Source: Mariniphaga sp041687215
Lineage (GTDB): Bacteria; Bacteroidota; Bacteroidia; Bacteroidales; Prolixibacteraceae
Direction of reading: 5' to 3'
Assembly: GCF_041687215.1 (NCBI RefSeq)
Contig: NZ_JAWLCI010000017.1
Location: 4,695 to 68,694 of the forward strand
DNA length: 64,000 nucleotides
Position 1 is the stretch's first letter. Each line of letters opens with the position of its first letter. This document shows positions 36,401 through 44,917 of the stretch, piece by piece. Below the pieces are notes generated by a model, which saw nothing but the letters and a program-made list of their open reading frames with translations, was not told the DNA's origin and did not search any database. Both the position numbers and the translations under genes were made by a program.

Positions 36401-39400
36401 CCAATTCCTTCAACTTCTATTTCACCATCAGCAATACCGTAGCAAGTTGCATCGGTAATGTCAATATCTGCACTTAAAGCTTCAGGTTCAAGAATAGTAA
36501 TGGTATCAGGTCCTGTTACACATTCATTTGCATCTTTAATCCAAATTCTAAACATTCCTGTTTCAGTAGCAATATGAGTTTTAACTGTTTCTCCTGCATC
36601 AATCGGAATCCATGAATTCGTATTGTTAATAGCATACCAGTAATCGGGAGTTCCGCCAGTTATGTCAACAGTAATTAATCCATCGTTTGAATCTTCACAG
36701 CTCATGTGCTGATAAGTAGCGGTGAAAGTCAATTCATCCGGATCATCCAAAACAATTTCTTCAGTTGTATAGGAAGGACAATCTTCTGAATCTTCAACCA
36801 TTACAGCATAAACTCCAGCAGGTAAACCTGTGAAATCACCAGTAGCCTGGTCTGTGTAGTCTTCCAGTTCAACCCATTCACCTTCTACCCATTCGAGCAG
36901 GGTAAACAAGTAAGAACCGGCGCCACCAGAAACAGCACTCATTGGGACATTGATGCTACCATCTGTTCCTTCAAAACAAAGTGGATCAACAGCAACGATA
37001 TCATCTTCGTCAACCAGCAATTCTTCGTAACCTTCAACTTCAATCGGGCCATACCATTTTTCGTCGCAACCATCATCGCGAACGGCAATCCAGTAGGTTC
37101 CGCCATCAACCTGGAAGCTAACTGTGCTTAATGCCGGATCATAGTCCTCATCATTATATGTATCAAAAGGTAACCACAGGCCTTCGTCAATATTTCCAAG
37201 TGCAGCTTCATTGTTAACTACAGCATATTCCAGTCTCCCATCAACCGGAACATAACCACCGGTTGCATGAACCGTGATAACTCCTTCGAAGGTATTGAAA
37301 CAGGAGGCAGAAGTAGTGTAAACTACATCAATTAATAATTCAGGATTTTGAGTAATCTCAATGGTATCAGGATTTGATTCGCAAGTGTATTGGTCAACAA
37401 CCCATACTATATAAGTTCCTGCATTGAATGTTGTAGGAGTAGCAGCTATGTTGGATGGTCCGAAAGATGAAACCACACCAGCTTCATTTTCAACATAAAA
37501 TTGAACTCCACGATTTGGTTCTCCGCCTTCTCCTGTTAATCCATCTGCCCAGCTTGTGAAGTTTACAGAAATGGTTCCTGTCTTGTCACCAAAACAGTTG
37601 ATATGAAGGTCAGAAACTGCTTCAATAACATTTTCTTCCATATCCACATCCTGCACAATATCAAATTCGTACTCACAACCGTTGTCGTCCCAAACCAGGA
37701 TTGTATGCTCACCAACTCCTACTCTGATATTTGTTAAAGTGGCGCTGGTTTCTCTGGCCGAGCTTCCGTTAATGGAATAGTAGTAAGGTTTTGTTCCACC
37801 TTCGATTCTCAAACGAATACTTCCGTCATTTCCATCAATACAGGTTGGTGCAAACCAGTCTTCAACAGAAGCAAGTAATTCAGCAGGATTATCTACTGTT
37901 AAATCACCAGAATAGGTAACCTCACAAGTCGGATCACCTTCTCCTACAGGAGCATTAGCCACAACAATTGCGGGTACAGCATAAGGAGCAGGCCAAACAT
38001 CAATTGAAGTTGTGTCAACCCAACTAGTTCCGCCGTCAAAACTATATACATAATCACCAGTTCCTCCTGTAACATTTACAATTGCAATGGATGCATCCCC
38101 ATCGTTACATGCCGGATCAGTAATCTCAACATCAAACTGAATATCATCAGGTGATTGTACAGAAATAACATTCTGAGTATTGTTCGGGTTAATGTATTCA
38201 ACTACACAACCATTGGCATCAGTAATAGTTAAACTGTAGTAAGTAGGTTTCAGACCGGTAAAAGTAAATCCGGCAGCATCTACGCCAGATTGAGTAGTAA
38301 TATTCTCACCTTCTTGAATTTCAAGGGTATAAGTTGCAGTTCCCCCAACAATATTTGTAACAATAATTTCTCCATCATTGTCACCACCACAAGAAGTATC
38401 TGTGATGTCCATATCAAATGTAATGGCATCAGGTTCTGTAATTTCAACATCAGTATCAATATCGATAACACATCCGTTTGTATTTCTTACTTTTACAGAG
38501 TAGTCTCCGGCCATTAAATCTTCAACTGTATATTCACCGGCATCTCCCCAGGTAGTTCCACCGTCAACAGATACTTCATAAACATCTACGGCAGCGCCAC
38601 CGTCTTCAAGAATTTCAATAGAAATTTCTCCATCCATTCCGCCATTACATGAAACATTGGTGATGGTAAGATTTCCTGTAACAGGCAGATTGGTGTCAGT
38701 AATTGTTATTTCTTCCCAATAGGTCAAATCAGCCAGGTTTGCACAACCATTGGCATCCTGAACGGCAACATAATATGTTCCAGGATCATAAGAAAACTGG
38801 AAATTTGTTCTTGTTACTGCATCAGAACCATCAGAATTTTCTGAAATATAATAAGTATAAGGCGCAACACCACCATTCGCATCAAATACCACAGAACCTC
38901 TACCTCCGTAACATGCAGGATTTTGAGTTTCTACAGTAAATTCTACTGGTTCGATAGTTTCCGGGACTGTAACAGTTTGTTTCAAAGAAATACAGCCGTT
39001 AGCATCTTTTATGCGAACTGTAACCGTTTCACCGGCAACAACATCATAATCAGGTGAAGTTGACCATGCATCTGTCCAGTTAGCTGGATCAGGGTCTTCG
39101 TTAAACAGATAAAACTCTGCATCAGGTTCAGTAACGGTTAAAGTTACATCACCACCGGCACAGGTTTCTGTGGTTACAGTGGTTTCAATATCAGTCATTT
39201 CTACGTCAACTGTAAGCGAACCATCGTAATAAACATCTGTATTCACTAAATCGTCGCCATCAGGTATTTCGTACCAGAAATTGGTTGTTCCCCATACCAT
39301 ACTGCTGGTAAACGATGGAGCCATATTTCCAGGATAACCCAACACTGAAAAGTGAAGAACCAGGATATCCGTTCTCTCATTGTCGCCAATGGTAGCAGCA

Positions 39401-39714
39401 TCGTCAGCCCAGTCAACACTAATAATTCCACCTGCTTCTGAAGTTGTTAAAGCAGATAATGAAGCATGGACATTAGAAACCCCAACAAAATCGAAGATTT
39501 CGTCGTTGAATTCCAAAGCCAGTTCAAAACGGTTTAATTTAATAAAATCCCGTACCGAGATTGTTACCGTGTAATCGTCAGCTTCATTGTAACAATATGA
39601 AGCGTCTTCTGCATAAAGTTCAACGGTTTCCTGTTCCTCCTGTGCGTACCCATGGGTTGCAAAGGCTGTAAGGAGTACCATTAAACTTAAGAACCAAGTA
39701 AATGATTTTCTCAT
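33487..39714 (-). CDS. Giant SprB-repeat surface protein with T9SS C-terminal sorting domain
   Basis: A 2075-residue exported protein. Signal peptide 1-24 (ends ATHGYAQ) is followed by a cohesin-like domain (about 28-165; DFIKLNRFELALEFNDEIFD). About fifteen SprB-type repeats of 80-110 residues follow, recognisable by cores such as SCNGGMDGEI, TCIDGNDGSI, CYGIADGEIEV and CFGAVDGVIE, each followed by GG.. and DANGC-type turns. Then come an OB-fold domain like those of ExeM-type nucleases (about 1812-1900; TIAEIQGEGA, GFFMQDANAAW) and a type A T9SS sorting domain (about 2002-2075; FKVYPNPFNDRITIE ... GVYVVSMF). SprB in Flavobacterium is a gliding adhesin, so a cell-surface adhesin role is likely. 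It is monocistronic, with its own promoter and terminator. Confidence 0.9.
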   Translation of the reverse strand: MRKSFTWFLSLMVLLTAFATHGYAQEEQETVELYAEDASYCYNEADDYTVTISVRDFIKLNRFELALEFNDEIFDFVGVSNVHASLSALTTSEAGGIISVDWADDAATIGDNERTDILVLHFSVLGYPGNMAPSFTSSMVWGTTNFWYEIPDGDDLVNTDVYYDGSLTVDVEMTDIETTVTTETCAGGDVTLTVTEPDAEFYLFNEDPDPANWTDAWSTSPDYDVVAGETVTVRIKDANGCISLKQTVTVPETIEPVEFTVETQNPACYGGRGSVVFDANGGVAPYTYYISENSDGSDAVTRTNFQFSYDPGTYYVAVQDANGCANLADLTYWEEITITDTNLPVTGNLTITNVSCNGGMDGEISIEILEDGGAAVDVYEVSVDGGTTWGDAGEYTVEDLMAGDYSVKVRNTNGCVIDIDTDVEITEPDAITFDMDITDTSCGGDNDGEIIVTNIVGGTATYTLEIQEGENITTQSGVDAAGFTFTGLKPTYYSLTITDANGCVVEYINPNNTQNVISVQSPDDIQFDVEITDPACNDGDASIAIVNVTGGTGDYVYSFDGGTSWVDTTSIDVWPAPYAVPAIVVANAPVGEGDPTCEVTYSGDLTVDNPAELLASVEDWFAPTCIDGNDGSIRLRIEGGTKPYYYSINGSSARETSATLTNIRVGVGEHTILVWDDNGCEYEFDIVQDVDMEENVIEAVSDLHINCFGDKTGTISVNFTSWADGLTGEGGEPNRGVQFYVENEAGVVSSFGPSNIAATPTTFNAGTYIVWVVDQYTCESNPDTIEITQNPELLIDVVYTTSASCFNTFEGVITVHATGGYVPVDGRLEYAVVNNEAALGNIDEGLWLPFDTYNDEDYDPALSTVSFQVDGGTYWIAVRDDGCDEKWYGPIEVEGYEELLVDEDDIVAVDPLCFEGTDGSINVPMSAVSGGAGSYLFTLLEWVEGEWVELEDYTDQATGDFTGLPAGVYAVMVEDSEDCPSYTTEEIVLDDPDELTFTATYQHMSCEDSNDGLITVDITGGTPDYWYAINNTNSWIPIDAGETVKTHIATETGMFRIWIKDANECVTGPDTITILEPEALSADIDITDATCYGIADGEIEVEGIGGWDGYTLYEFKINDGTWSSDLTYDNLPAGDHVLYIRDAYNYDAVDTLQNLDCEYSVPFTIDSPEPITYTVVIEDVSCKDGSDGTLTVEIISGGIPYDLEGTANDGFDIQITGSDYDSGWIRSGDDNAYTFTDLAHSHYTVRIMDANGCTLAPTTGQFDGPSTTVESWEVNEPATYLTLDPEWVNDVTCYGGEDGQFVLNADGGTAPYKYWAGLSIEPDGHILVPNHPDEDSDEWQESNEFNVGAGTWVTWVMDANGCIVGGQYENSLPVNKWRVKVEQPDSIEWAFHTMGDPAMVHYRLPSCFGAWDGQVHLVNIIGGSGTYNARVWGTSAAGETVDSTYMDIEPNTGGLYILGGVPASSEEGFEVTVTDDNGCISAIDTIFVDQPDELTVSLEIVDGTTCFGAVDGVIEAIAEGGTGDYEYQLWKNGVIHTPWQNLGSSFLVEVGNTFTVQVRDENDCEALDTIYLETPLEVEFTVNDLSCANLDYAKVRINATGTPDRSFMVYYKQFEDDDFTTGDDEYTAYNGWFDESITIEDLFEFDAEFIGDRHYAIYVEDSEGCVSAIDTFTFDYIQSEVVADIEILETTECSETFTVTVSGGVGPYMVMVDDSVMTEMTFTLPRGTYNIIGMDSHECGTVEIVEVVGDYVTRDTIVETYINYETEFVDTEAGVDTMLAEGMHTFVYMFGECERTLNVEVVAVPMPLTIAEIQGEGAQTAVPAEDVVVVTGTVTGVSAGEGFFMQDANAAWSGIWVEYADASDLEIGDGVEVVGSVTEVATVTTLTAAEVTMIDAPLVVEAIVADSPSDAENEMWESVLVTVEGGRARPADEGNGEWSVYYEPTDDVIVNDWLYAFEPTDSTFYHVTGIVNTRLEAFKLEPRMESDIVDLGATPAPIISGVEFKVYPNPFNDRITIENHSKLTRVLITNIAGQRVIDLEYPTREIRTANLVSGVYVVSMFTEDGLAKTERIVKR

Positions 39715-40089
39715 AGCATTTCTTTTTAAATTGAACTTAATTGATTGATTGATTTTAAATTATTTAATCTTTTAATCATTGTTTTAGTTATATCGTCCTT
39801 TATAATTGCAGGATAAACAAATACAAACGTATAAAATTATCAGCAATGTACAAACGAATCGCTGAATAAAATATCTTGTTTTTCCCTTTGTTATCAACAG
39901 GCCCGAATTGACATGCAACCTGTCTTGTTAACATTTCTTTTGTTTTGTACAAGTTTGCTCTCGTTTTAATTTGTGCAATTTTACTTCAATTTTTTTAATT
40001 ATTTACAATAAATCCTGGTTTTTTTCGCTTAGGTAAAGTGATTAGTACGATTTGATGTTGTAAAATATAGGTTGAAGTTGCAATTTACT
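39715..40089. other. Intergenic region upstream of the giant T9SS gene
   Basis: This AT-rich stretch holds the promoter at 39824-39854 for the minus-strand giant gene and a leader of about 100 bases with repeated AATCAATCAATTAA-like bases near the start codon. No RNA gene or further hairpin of note is seen. Confidence 0.6.
39824..39854 (-). promoter_or_regulatory. Promoter of the giant SprB-repeat gene
   Basis: On the minus strand TTTG (39854-39851) is followed after 19 bases by TACGTTTG (39831-39824). This fits the Bacteroidota consensus perfectly. Transcription would begin near 39817 and leave an untranslated leader of about 100 bases. Confidence 0.75.
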
Positions 40090-40281
40090 ATGTATCGTTT
40101 ATACCATTTTATATATTATTCCCTTTTTTTAAAAGAAATTGGGTGCCGAACTGGCCAATATTCTGCCAAATGGCTGCCGGCTGTTTTTTTTGTTTTCTTT
40201 TTAGCATTTAATTCCTGCAAAACCTGTAAATGTCCTGCTTATTCAGAAACACACCAGGAAATTCGTGAAAAGAAAGCGTAA
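40090..40281 (+). CDS. Small cysteine-rich lipoprotein-like protein
   Basis: A 63-residue product with a hydrophobic segment and lipobox-like end (LPAVFFVFFLAFNSC), then a short mature part CKTCKCPAYSETHQEIREKK. Small Bacteroidota lipoproteins with a C.xCKCPAYS motif are, as far as I know, common and uncharacterised. The start is uncertain: ATG 40090 gives an unusually long N-terminal part before the hydrophobic core, and TTG 40072 is also in frame. It stands alone in a long AT-rich spacer. Confidence 0.5.
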   Translation: MYRLYHFIYYSLFLKEIGCRTGQYSAKWLPAVFFVFFLAFNSCKTCKCPAYSETHQEIREKKA

Positions 40282-40707
40282 CAGCAAATTTGATTACTTG
40301 ATGTTGAATTGCCAGCCAATTTTTATTAGCTCACGCATTCCTTTAAATTTACATAACTGGAACACAGTTTGACATTTTTTTCTATTTGCGTTGATTTATT
40401 TAGCCTCAAAAAATCCAATAATATTCTGACAAAAAACAATTTAACTAAAAATTACCTCGCTGAGAATTGAATATTTTAGCATGTTATGGGGGATTGACTG
40501 CAAATTTTGGCAAGAAATTGTGTTGTGTTCGCTTTAAATTAACATTAAAGTTCGAAGCAATAATTTTGAATTCATGTTTTAGATTTGAAACTGTGGAATT
40601 TTAGTAGTTAATTTGTATATGTTTCTGATTCAGGAATTAAACTTAATGCTTTTCCTGAAAAATTTAATAAAAATAGTTCATTATAATAAATTAAAACTTA
40701 CACTACT
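40282..40707. other. Long intergenic region upstream of gapA
   Basis: These 426 AT-rich bases contain no coding stretch that I can support. A TAnnTTTG match (TAGATTTG, 40580-40587) without a good -33 partner may be the gapA -7 element and would give a leader of about 115 bases. Nothing else stands out. Confidence 0.4.
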
Positions 40708-41715
40708 ATGTCAAAAATTAAAATAGGTATTAATGGATTTGGCCGCATTGGACGCCTGGTTTTCCGTGCTGCTGTTGCAAAAGACAATGTTGAAGTGGTT
40801 GGCATCAATGATCTGCTTGATGTGGACTACATTGCTTACATGTTAAAGTACGACTCTACACATGGCCGCTTTAAAGGCGAAGTTTCAGTTGAAAATGGTA
40901 TGCTGGTTGTAAACGGCAAAAAAATCAGGGTTACTTCCGAAAAAAACCCTGCCGATTTGAAATGGGGTGAAGTTGGTGCAGAATACGTGGTTGAATCTAC
41001 TGGTATTTTCCTCACCAAGGAAAAAGCACAGGGTCACCTGGATGCCGGAGCGAAAAAAGTAATTATGTCGGCTCCATCGAAAGACGATACCCCGATGTTT
41101 GTAATGGGTGTTAACCAAAAAAGTTACACCAACGATATGAACTTCGTTTCAAACGCTTCATGTACAACAAACTGTCTGGCGCCTGTTGCCAAGGTATTAA
41201 ATGACAAGTTTGGTATTGTTGAAGGTTTGATGACCACTGTTCACGCTACCACAGCCACACAGAAAACTGTTGACGGTCCTTCCATGAAAGACTGGCGTGG
41301 CGGACGTGGTGCAGGACAAAACATTATTCCCTCGTCAACCGGAGCTGCAAAAGCAGTAGGTAAAGTTATCCCGAGCCTGAACGGTAAACTTACAGGAATG
41401 GCTTTCCGCGTTCCTACTCCCAACGTATCGGTTGTTGACCTGACTGTTCGTTTGGAAAAAGGCGCATCTTACGAAACCATCTGCGCTGCCATGAAAGAAG
41501 CTTCAGAAGGCGAATTGAAAGGCGTTCTGGGTTACACTGAAGATGCAGTGGTTTCAAACGACTTCCTCGGTGAATCATGTACCTCAGTTTTCGATGCCGG
41601 CGCAGGAATTGGACTTAACGATAATTTCGTAAAAGTGGTTTCATGGTACGACAACGAATGGGGCTATTCGCTTAAAGTTGTGGAATTAGTTGAATATATG
41701 GATTCGGTAAAATAA
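40708..41715 (+). CDS. gapA: Glyceraldehyde-3-phosphate dehydrogenase, type I
   Basis: A 335-residue GAPDH of glycolysis. The NAD-binding motif is INGFGRIGRLVFRAA and the catalytic cysteine is in NASCTTNCLAPVAKVL (about residue 153). SSTGAAKAVGKVIP and SWYDNEWGYSLKVVEL are signature segments. It interconverts glyceraldehyde 3-phosphate and 1,3-bisphosphoglycerate in the cytoplasm. Codon use is strongly biased, as expected for a highly expressed gene. It is monocistronic and ends at a hairpin terminator. Confidence 0.98.
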   Translation: MSKIKIGINGFGRIGRLVFRAAVAKDNVEVVGINDLLDVDYIAYMLKYDSTHGRFKGEVSVENGMLVVNGKKIRVTSEKNPADLKWGEVGAEYVVESTGIFLTKEKAQGHLDAGAKKVIMSAPSKDDTPMFVMGVNQKSYTNDMNFVSNASCTTNCLAPVAKVLNDKFGIVEGLMTTVHATTATQKTVDGPSMKDWRGGRGAGQNIIPSSTGAAKAVGKVIPSLNGKLTGMAFRVPTPNVSVVDLTVRLEKGASYETICAAMKEASEGELKGVLGYTEDAVVSNDFLGESCTSVFDAGAGIGLNDNFVKVVSWYDNEWGYSLKVVELVEYMDSVK

Positions 41716-41740
41716 AGTTCCTATATATATAATGGTATAG

Positions 41741-41765
41741 AAAAGGCTGCCTAAGGTGGCCTTTT
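41741..41765. terminator. Terminator between gapA and the convergent permease gene
   Basis: AAAAGGC and GCCTTTT arms enclose TGCC/GGTG that pair with two G-U wobbles, giving an 11-bp stem and a TAA loop, followed by a T run on the plus strand. It ends two bases before the stop of the convergent permease gene. Confidence 0.75.
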
Positions 41766-41766
41766 T

Positions 41767-43014
41767 TTATTCATACCTCAGCGATTCAATGGGATCGAGA
41801 CGGGCTGCTTTTTGGGCGGGGTAATATCCTGAGATAATTCCCACAAAAAAACAAAGGACTACGCCTACTATTATCCACATCCACGGAATGATGAAGGCAG
41901 AACCTATAAGTACCGAAACCAAATTTCCTACAAGTATGCCAACGATAATTCCGAGTATTCCCCCTATTTGCCCGATAACAATTGCTTCTATTAAAAACTG
42001 CTGTCGCACTATTGAACTTTTAGCCCCAATGGCCTTTCGAACACCAATTTCCCGGGTGCGCTCGGTAACAGAAACCAGCATAATGTTCATTAATCCCACT
42101 GCTGCACCAAAAAGGGTAATCAAACCAATTATGGTTGCAACAAGTGTAATATTTCTGATATTATCGAGCAAAATATTCACCAGATTATCACTTTTCTCAA
42201 TATTAAAATCCGTTTCGTCCAAGGGGTCAAGTCCCCTAACATTTCTGAAAACCGCTTCAGCTTGCCCAATAGCCACTTCAAGCATTTCAGCCCTGGGAAC
42301 CATCACCTGAACATTAAAATTCATATTGGGTCGCGAAAAATAATTCCGGGTATTGGTATAGGGAATAAAACAAACCAAATCGTTACTTATGCCCATTCCG
42401 CTGCCTTTACTTTTTAGGGTACCAATAACTTTATATTTTCCGCTGCCAATGCTAATCACTTTTTGTAAAGGATCTTCGTTGTTTTTAAAGAAAAGTTTTA
42501 CCAAATCGCTGCCTAACAAAACCACTGCCCGTCCACCGGTAATTTCTGAATCATTAAAGCTGCGGCCTTTATCAACTTCAAAACCTGCAGTTTGAAGATA
42601 ATCCTCATCAATTCCTCTAACATTCACATTCGGATTTGTTTTTTGTGCTCCATATTTTATGGTGGCATTGCCCGATGCATTTACCGAAATAGCAGTAATT
42701 GCTGGAAATTCGAATTGTTCTTTAAATGCTTTTGCCTGGTAATAAGAAATGTAGGAATAGTTTTTAGATCGGTATTGCTGGTTACCAACCTGAACCCGCA
42801 TTCCCCGGCTCGTAAGTGTAAAAGTATTTGCCCCCATAAACGTAAATTCCTGTGTAATGGAATTTTTGATAGAGTCAATTGCAGTTAAAATACCAATTAA
42901 TGCCGTAATACCTACTGCAATAATTAAAACAGTTAGCACCGAGCGAAGCAGGTTCGAACGGACAGATTGCAGTGCAATCCTCATATTTTCAGCGAATAAA
43001 GTCGCCTTCCTCAT
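41767..43014 (-). CDS. MacB/FtsX-type ABC transporter permease (orphan)
   Basis: A 415-residue inner-membrane protein with the MacB architecture. An N-terminal TM helix (LLRSVLTVLIIAVGITALIG) precedes a periplasmic MacB_PCD domain (about 50-245). Three TM helices of the FtsX domain follow, including GLMNIMLVSVTERTREIGVR and the final PIESLRYE. MacB-type systems export or extract peptides, lipoproteins or siderophores and need a separate ATPase and usually a membrane-fusion protein; neither is adjacent. The start follows the family pattern with a short cytoplasmic end. Confidence 0.87.
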   Translation of the reverse strand: MRKATLFAENMRIALQSVRSNLLRSVLTVLIIAVGITALIGILTAIDSIKNSITQEFTFMGANTFTLTSRGMRVQVGNQQYRSKNYSYISYYQAKAFKEQFEFPAITAISVNASGNATIKYGAQKTNPNVNVRGIDEDYLQTAGFEVDKGRSFNDSEITGGRAVVLLGSDLVKLFFKNNEDPLQKVISIGSGKYKVIGTLKSKGSGMGISNDLVCFIPYTNTRNYFSRPNMNFNVQVMVPRAEMLEVAIGQAEAVFRNVRGLDPLDETDFNIEKSDNLVNILLDNIRNITLVATIIGLITLFGAAVGLMNIMLVSVTERTREIGVRKAIGAKSSIVRQQFLIEAIVIGQIGGILGIIVGILVGNLVSVLIGSAFIIPWMWIIVGVVLCFFVGIISGYYPAQKAARLDPIESLRYE

Positions 43015-43396
43015 TTTTTATTTTTCAGAAAATTAGAAATAATACTTGTAAAAACACTTTATTAGTTCACTAAAAACATAGATTATTACACCAACCTACT
43101 TTTCTGAAATCAGATAAAATCTGACGAACAGATGACGGGATTGTTCGATAATTTTCCACCCTTAGTGTTTTTTAACATTTTTTAAAAGGCGCAAAATATG
43201 GCCTTATTTAGCCTTCGAGTACAATTTTAAATAGTGCGAAACATGTTATAGATCAGTTTTTTGGAACTGAATATGGAAAGGTTAAACGTCAAATAAAGAA
43301 ACTTTTCATCAATTTTATCGAAGAACGACAACAATTTCATTTTGCTTTTTGATTGAAAAGGTTTTTAAATTTGAACACGAAAATACGTTCAAAGTT
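43015..43396. other. Intergenic region between divergent permease and pRiA4b-like genes
   Basis: The 382-base region contains a small perfect palindrome TCAGAT-AAA-ATCTGA at 43110-43124 that could be an operator. No promoter with both elements in place, RNA gene or reading frame is supported. Confidence 0.35.
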
Positions 43397-43912
43397 ATGA
43401 TTTATAATTTTAGAATTACTTCACCGGAATCCAAAAACTTCCTTTTAAAACTGGAAGCTGACGGAGAACATTCATTTTTCGATTTGCACACAATCATACA
43501 AAAGAGCGTTGGTTTTGAAACGCACCAACTGGCTTCTTTTTTCATACCCGACCAAAACGGAAGGAAACAAAAAGAAGTATCGATGCTTGATTTAGGCCTT
43601 AACGGAGGCATTTATTACATTATGCAGAAAACAAAACTATCTGACTTAATAAAATCTGAAGCGCGTCATATTTTCTACACTTTTGATTTTATAAACGATA
43701 GATCATTGTATATAGAACTAACTGGAATTGTTATGGAAAAAAATCTCAGAGAACCATTTATCACTCTGAAACAGGGTGAAGCCCCGGTACAGGTTCTGGG
43801 TGATGAACCACCTGTGACGGATTCAGCCAAACTTCAGGAAGAAGAGGTTTTGATGGATTTTGGCATTTTAGATGATTACACTGAACTTTACGGAGAAATG
43901 GAAGACTTTTAG
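43397..43912 (+). CDS. pRiA4b ORF-3-like / IS1096 passenger TnpR-family protein
   Basis: A 171-residue acidic protein starting MIYNFRITSPESKNFLLKLE. DGEHSFFDLHTIIQKSVGFE and HQLASFFIPDQNG are the conserved core of the pRiA4b ORF-3-like family, often annotated as IS1096 element passenger TnpR protein. No transposase, terminal repeat or recombinase motif is nearby, so it is not evidence for an insertion sequence. The tail (about 130-171) is very acidic and ends in GEMEDF. A reading from TTG 43349 is less likely than ATG 43397. The function is unknown. Confidence 0.75.
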   Translation: MIYNFRITSPESKNFLLKLEADGEHSFFDLHTIIQKSVGFETHQLASFFIPDQNGRKQKEVSMLDLGLNGGIYYIMQKTKLSDLIKSEARHIFYTFDFINDRSLYIELTGIVMEKNLREPFITLKQGEAPVQVLGDEPPVTDSAKLQEEEVLMDFGILDDYTELYGEMEDF

Positions 43913-43943
43913 GATTCCACAGTGTAATATCAAAAGAAAATTC

Positions 43944-43978
43944 AGACTGTTCAATTTATTTTGGGCAGTCTTTTTTTT
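43944..43978 (+). terminator. Terminator of the pRiA4b-like gene
   Basis: AGACTG and CAGTCT arms are extended by five further pairs, two of them G-U, to an 11-bp stem with a six-base loop. Eight T residues follow. It isolates this gene from the miaA operon. Confidence 0.78.
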
Positions 43979-44008
43979 GCGTTTAATTTGCAGTGCAAAC
44001 AGTTAAAA

Positions 44009-44917
44009 ATGACAAAACACCTGATTATAATTACCGGACCGACCGCAATTGGGAAAACCCGGGTAGCCATTGAAACAGCTAAATTTTTTAACACCGAAAT
44101 AGTTTCGGCAGATTCGCGACAAATTTACAGGGAGTTAAGCATTGGAACAGCCGTTCCTTCGCAGGCAGAACTGAATTCAATAACACATCATTTTATACGC
44201 TCCCACTCCATCCACGATGCATACAATGCCAGCCGTTACGAATCAGAAGCAATGGAACTGCTTGAAAAATTGTTCAGAAAATACAACACCGTTGTTTTAA
44301 CCGGGGGTTCGATGCTTTATATTGACGCTGTTTGTAAAGGTATTGACATAATGCCCGATGTTGATCCGGAACTTCGGCAGAACTTAAAAACCAGCTTAAA
44401 GGAAAACGGAATTGAAGGTTTGCGGTTTCAACTCAAACAACTTGATCCGGCATATTACAACCAGGTTGATTTGAAAAATCCGGCACGAATTGTTCATGCG
44501 CTTGAAATTTGTCTGATGACCGGAAAACCTTATTCTTCTTTTCGCACTTCGCCCAGTAAAGAAAGGCCATTTTCAGTAATTAAAATAGGTCTTGATTGCG
44601 ACCGGGTTGAACTTCACCAGCGCATTAATCAACGTGTGGATAAAATGATTGAAGCCGGTCTGGAAGAGGAAGCACGTAGCGTCTATCCGTTCAAACACTT
44701 GAATTCGTTGAATACTGTTGGCTACCGCGAGTTTTTTGCCCATTTTAATGGTGAAATTTCAAAAGAAAAAACCATTGAACTGATTAAACGAAACTCCCGC
44801 CGGTACGCACGAAAACAACTTACCTGGTTCCGAAAAGATTCTGAAATGAACTGGTTTCAACCTCATGATTTGGAAAAAATTATCAAATTCATAAAAAATA
44901 AAATCGAAAAGAAATGA
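44009..44917 (+). CDS. miaA: tRNA dimethylallyltransferase
   Basis: A 302-residue MiaA, which attaches the dimethylallyl group to A37 of tRNAs that read codons beginning with U. The P-loop is IITGPTAIGKTRVAIE, and VSADSRQIYRELSIGTAVPS and LTGGSMLYIDAVCKGID are family signatures. The start is ATG 44009; the longer reading from 43961 runs through the preceding terminator. It heads an operon with a NUDIX gene (4-base overlap) and a glycosyltransferase (4-base overlap). Confidence 0.95.
   Translation: MTKHLIIITGPTAIGKTRVAIETAKFFNTEIVSADSRQIYRELSIGTAVPSQAELNSITHHFIRSHSIHDAYNASRYESEAMELLEKLFRKYNTVVLTGGSMLYIDAVCKGIDIMPDVDPELRQNLKTSLKENGIEGLRFQLKQLDPAYYNQVDLKNPARIVHALEICLMTGKPYSSFRTSPSKERPFSVIKIGLDCDRVELHQRINQRVDKMIEAGLEEEARSVYPFKHLNSLNTVGYREFFAHFNGEISKEKTIELIKRNSRRYARKQLTWFRKDSEMNWFQPHDLEKIIKFIKNKIEKK

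Noticed and set aside
38703..38939. Plus-strand frame rich in His and Asn inside the giant gene
   Set aside because: It is a low-complexity antisense shadow without start context or homologue pattern.
33487..39714. CRISPR array or DNA tandem repeats
   Set aside because: The periodicity comes from diverged protein repeats of 80-110 residues; no short identical DNA repeats with spacers exist.
43349..43912. Insertion sequence because of the IS1096-passenger-type protein
   Set aside because: No transposase, inverted terminal repeats or target duplication is visible around the gene.
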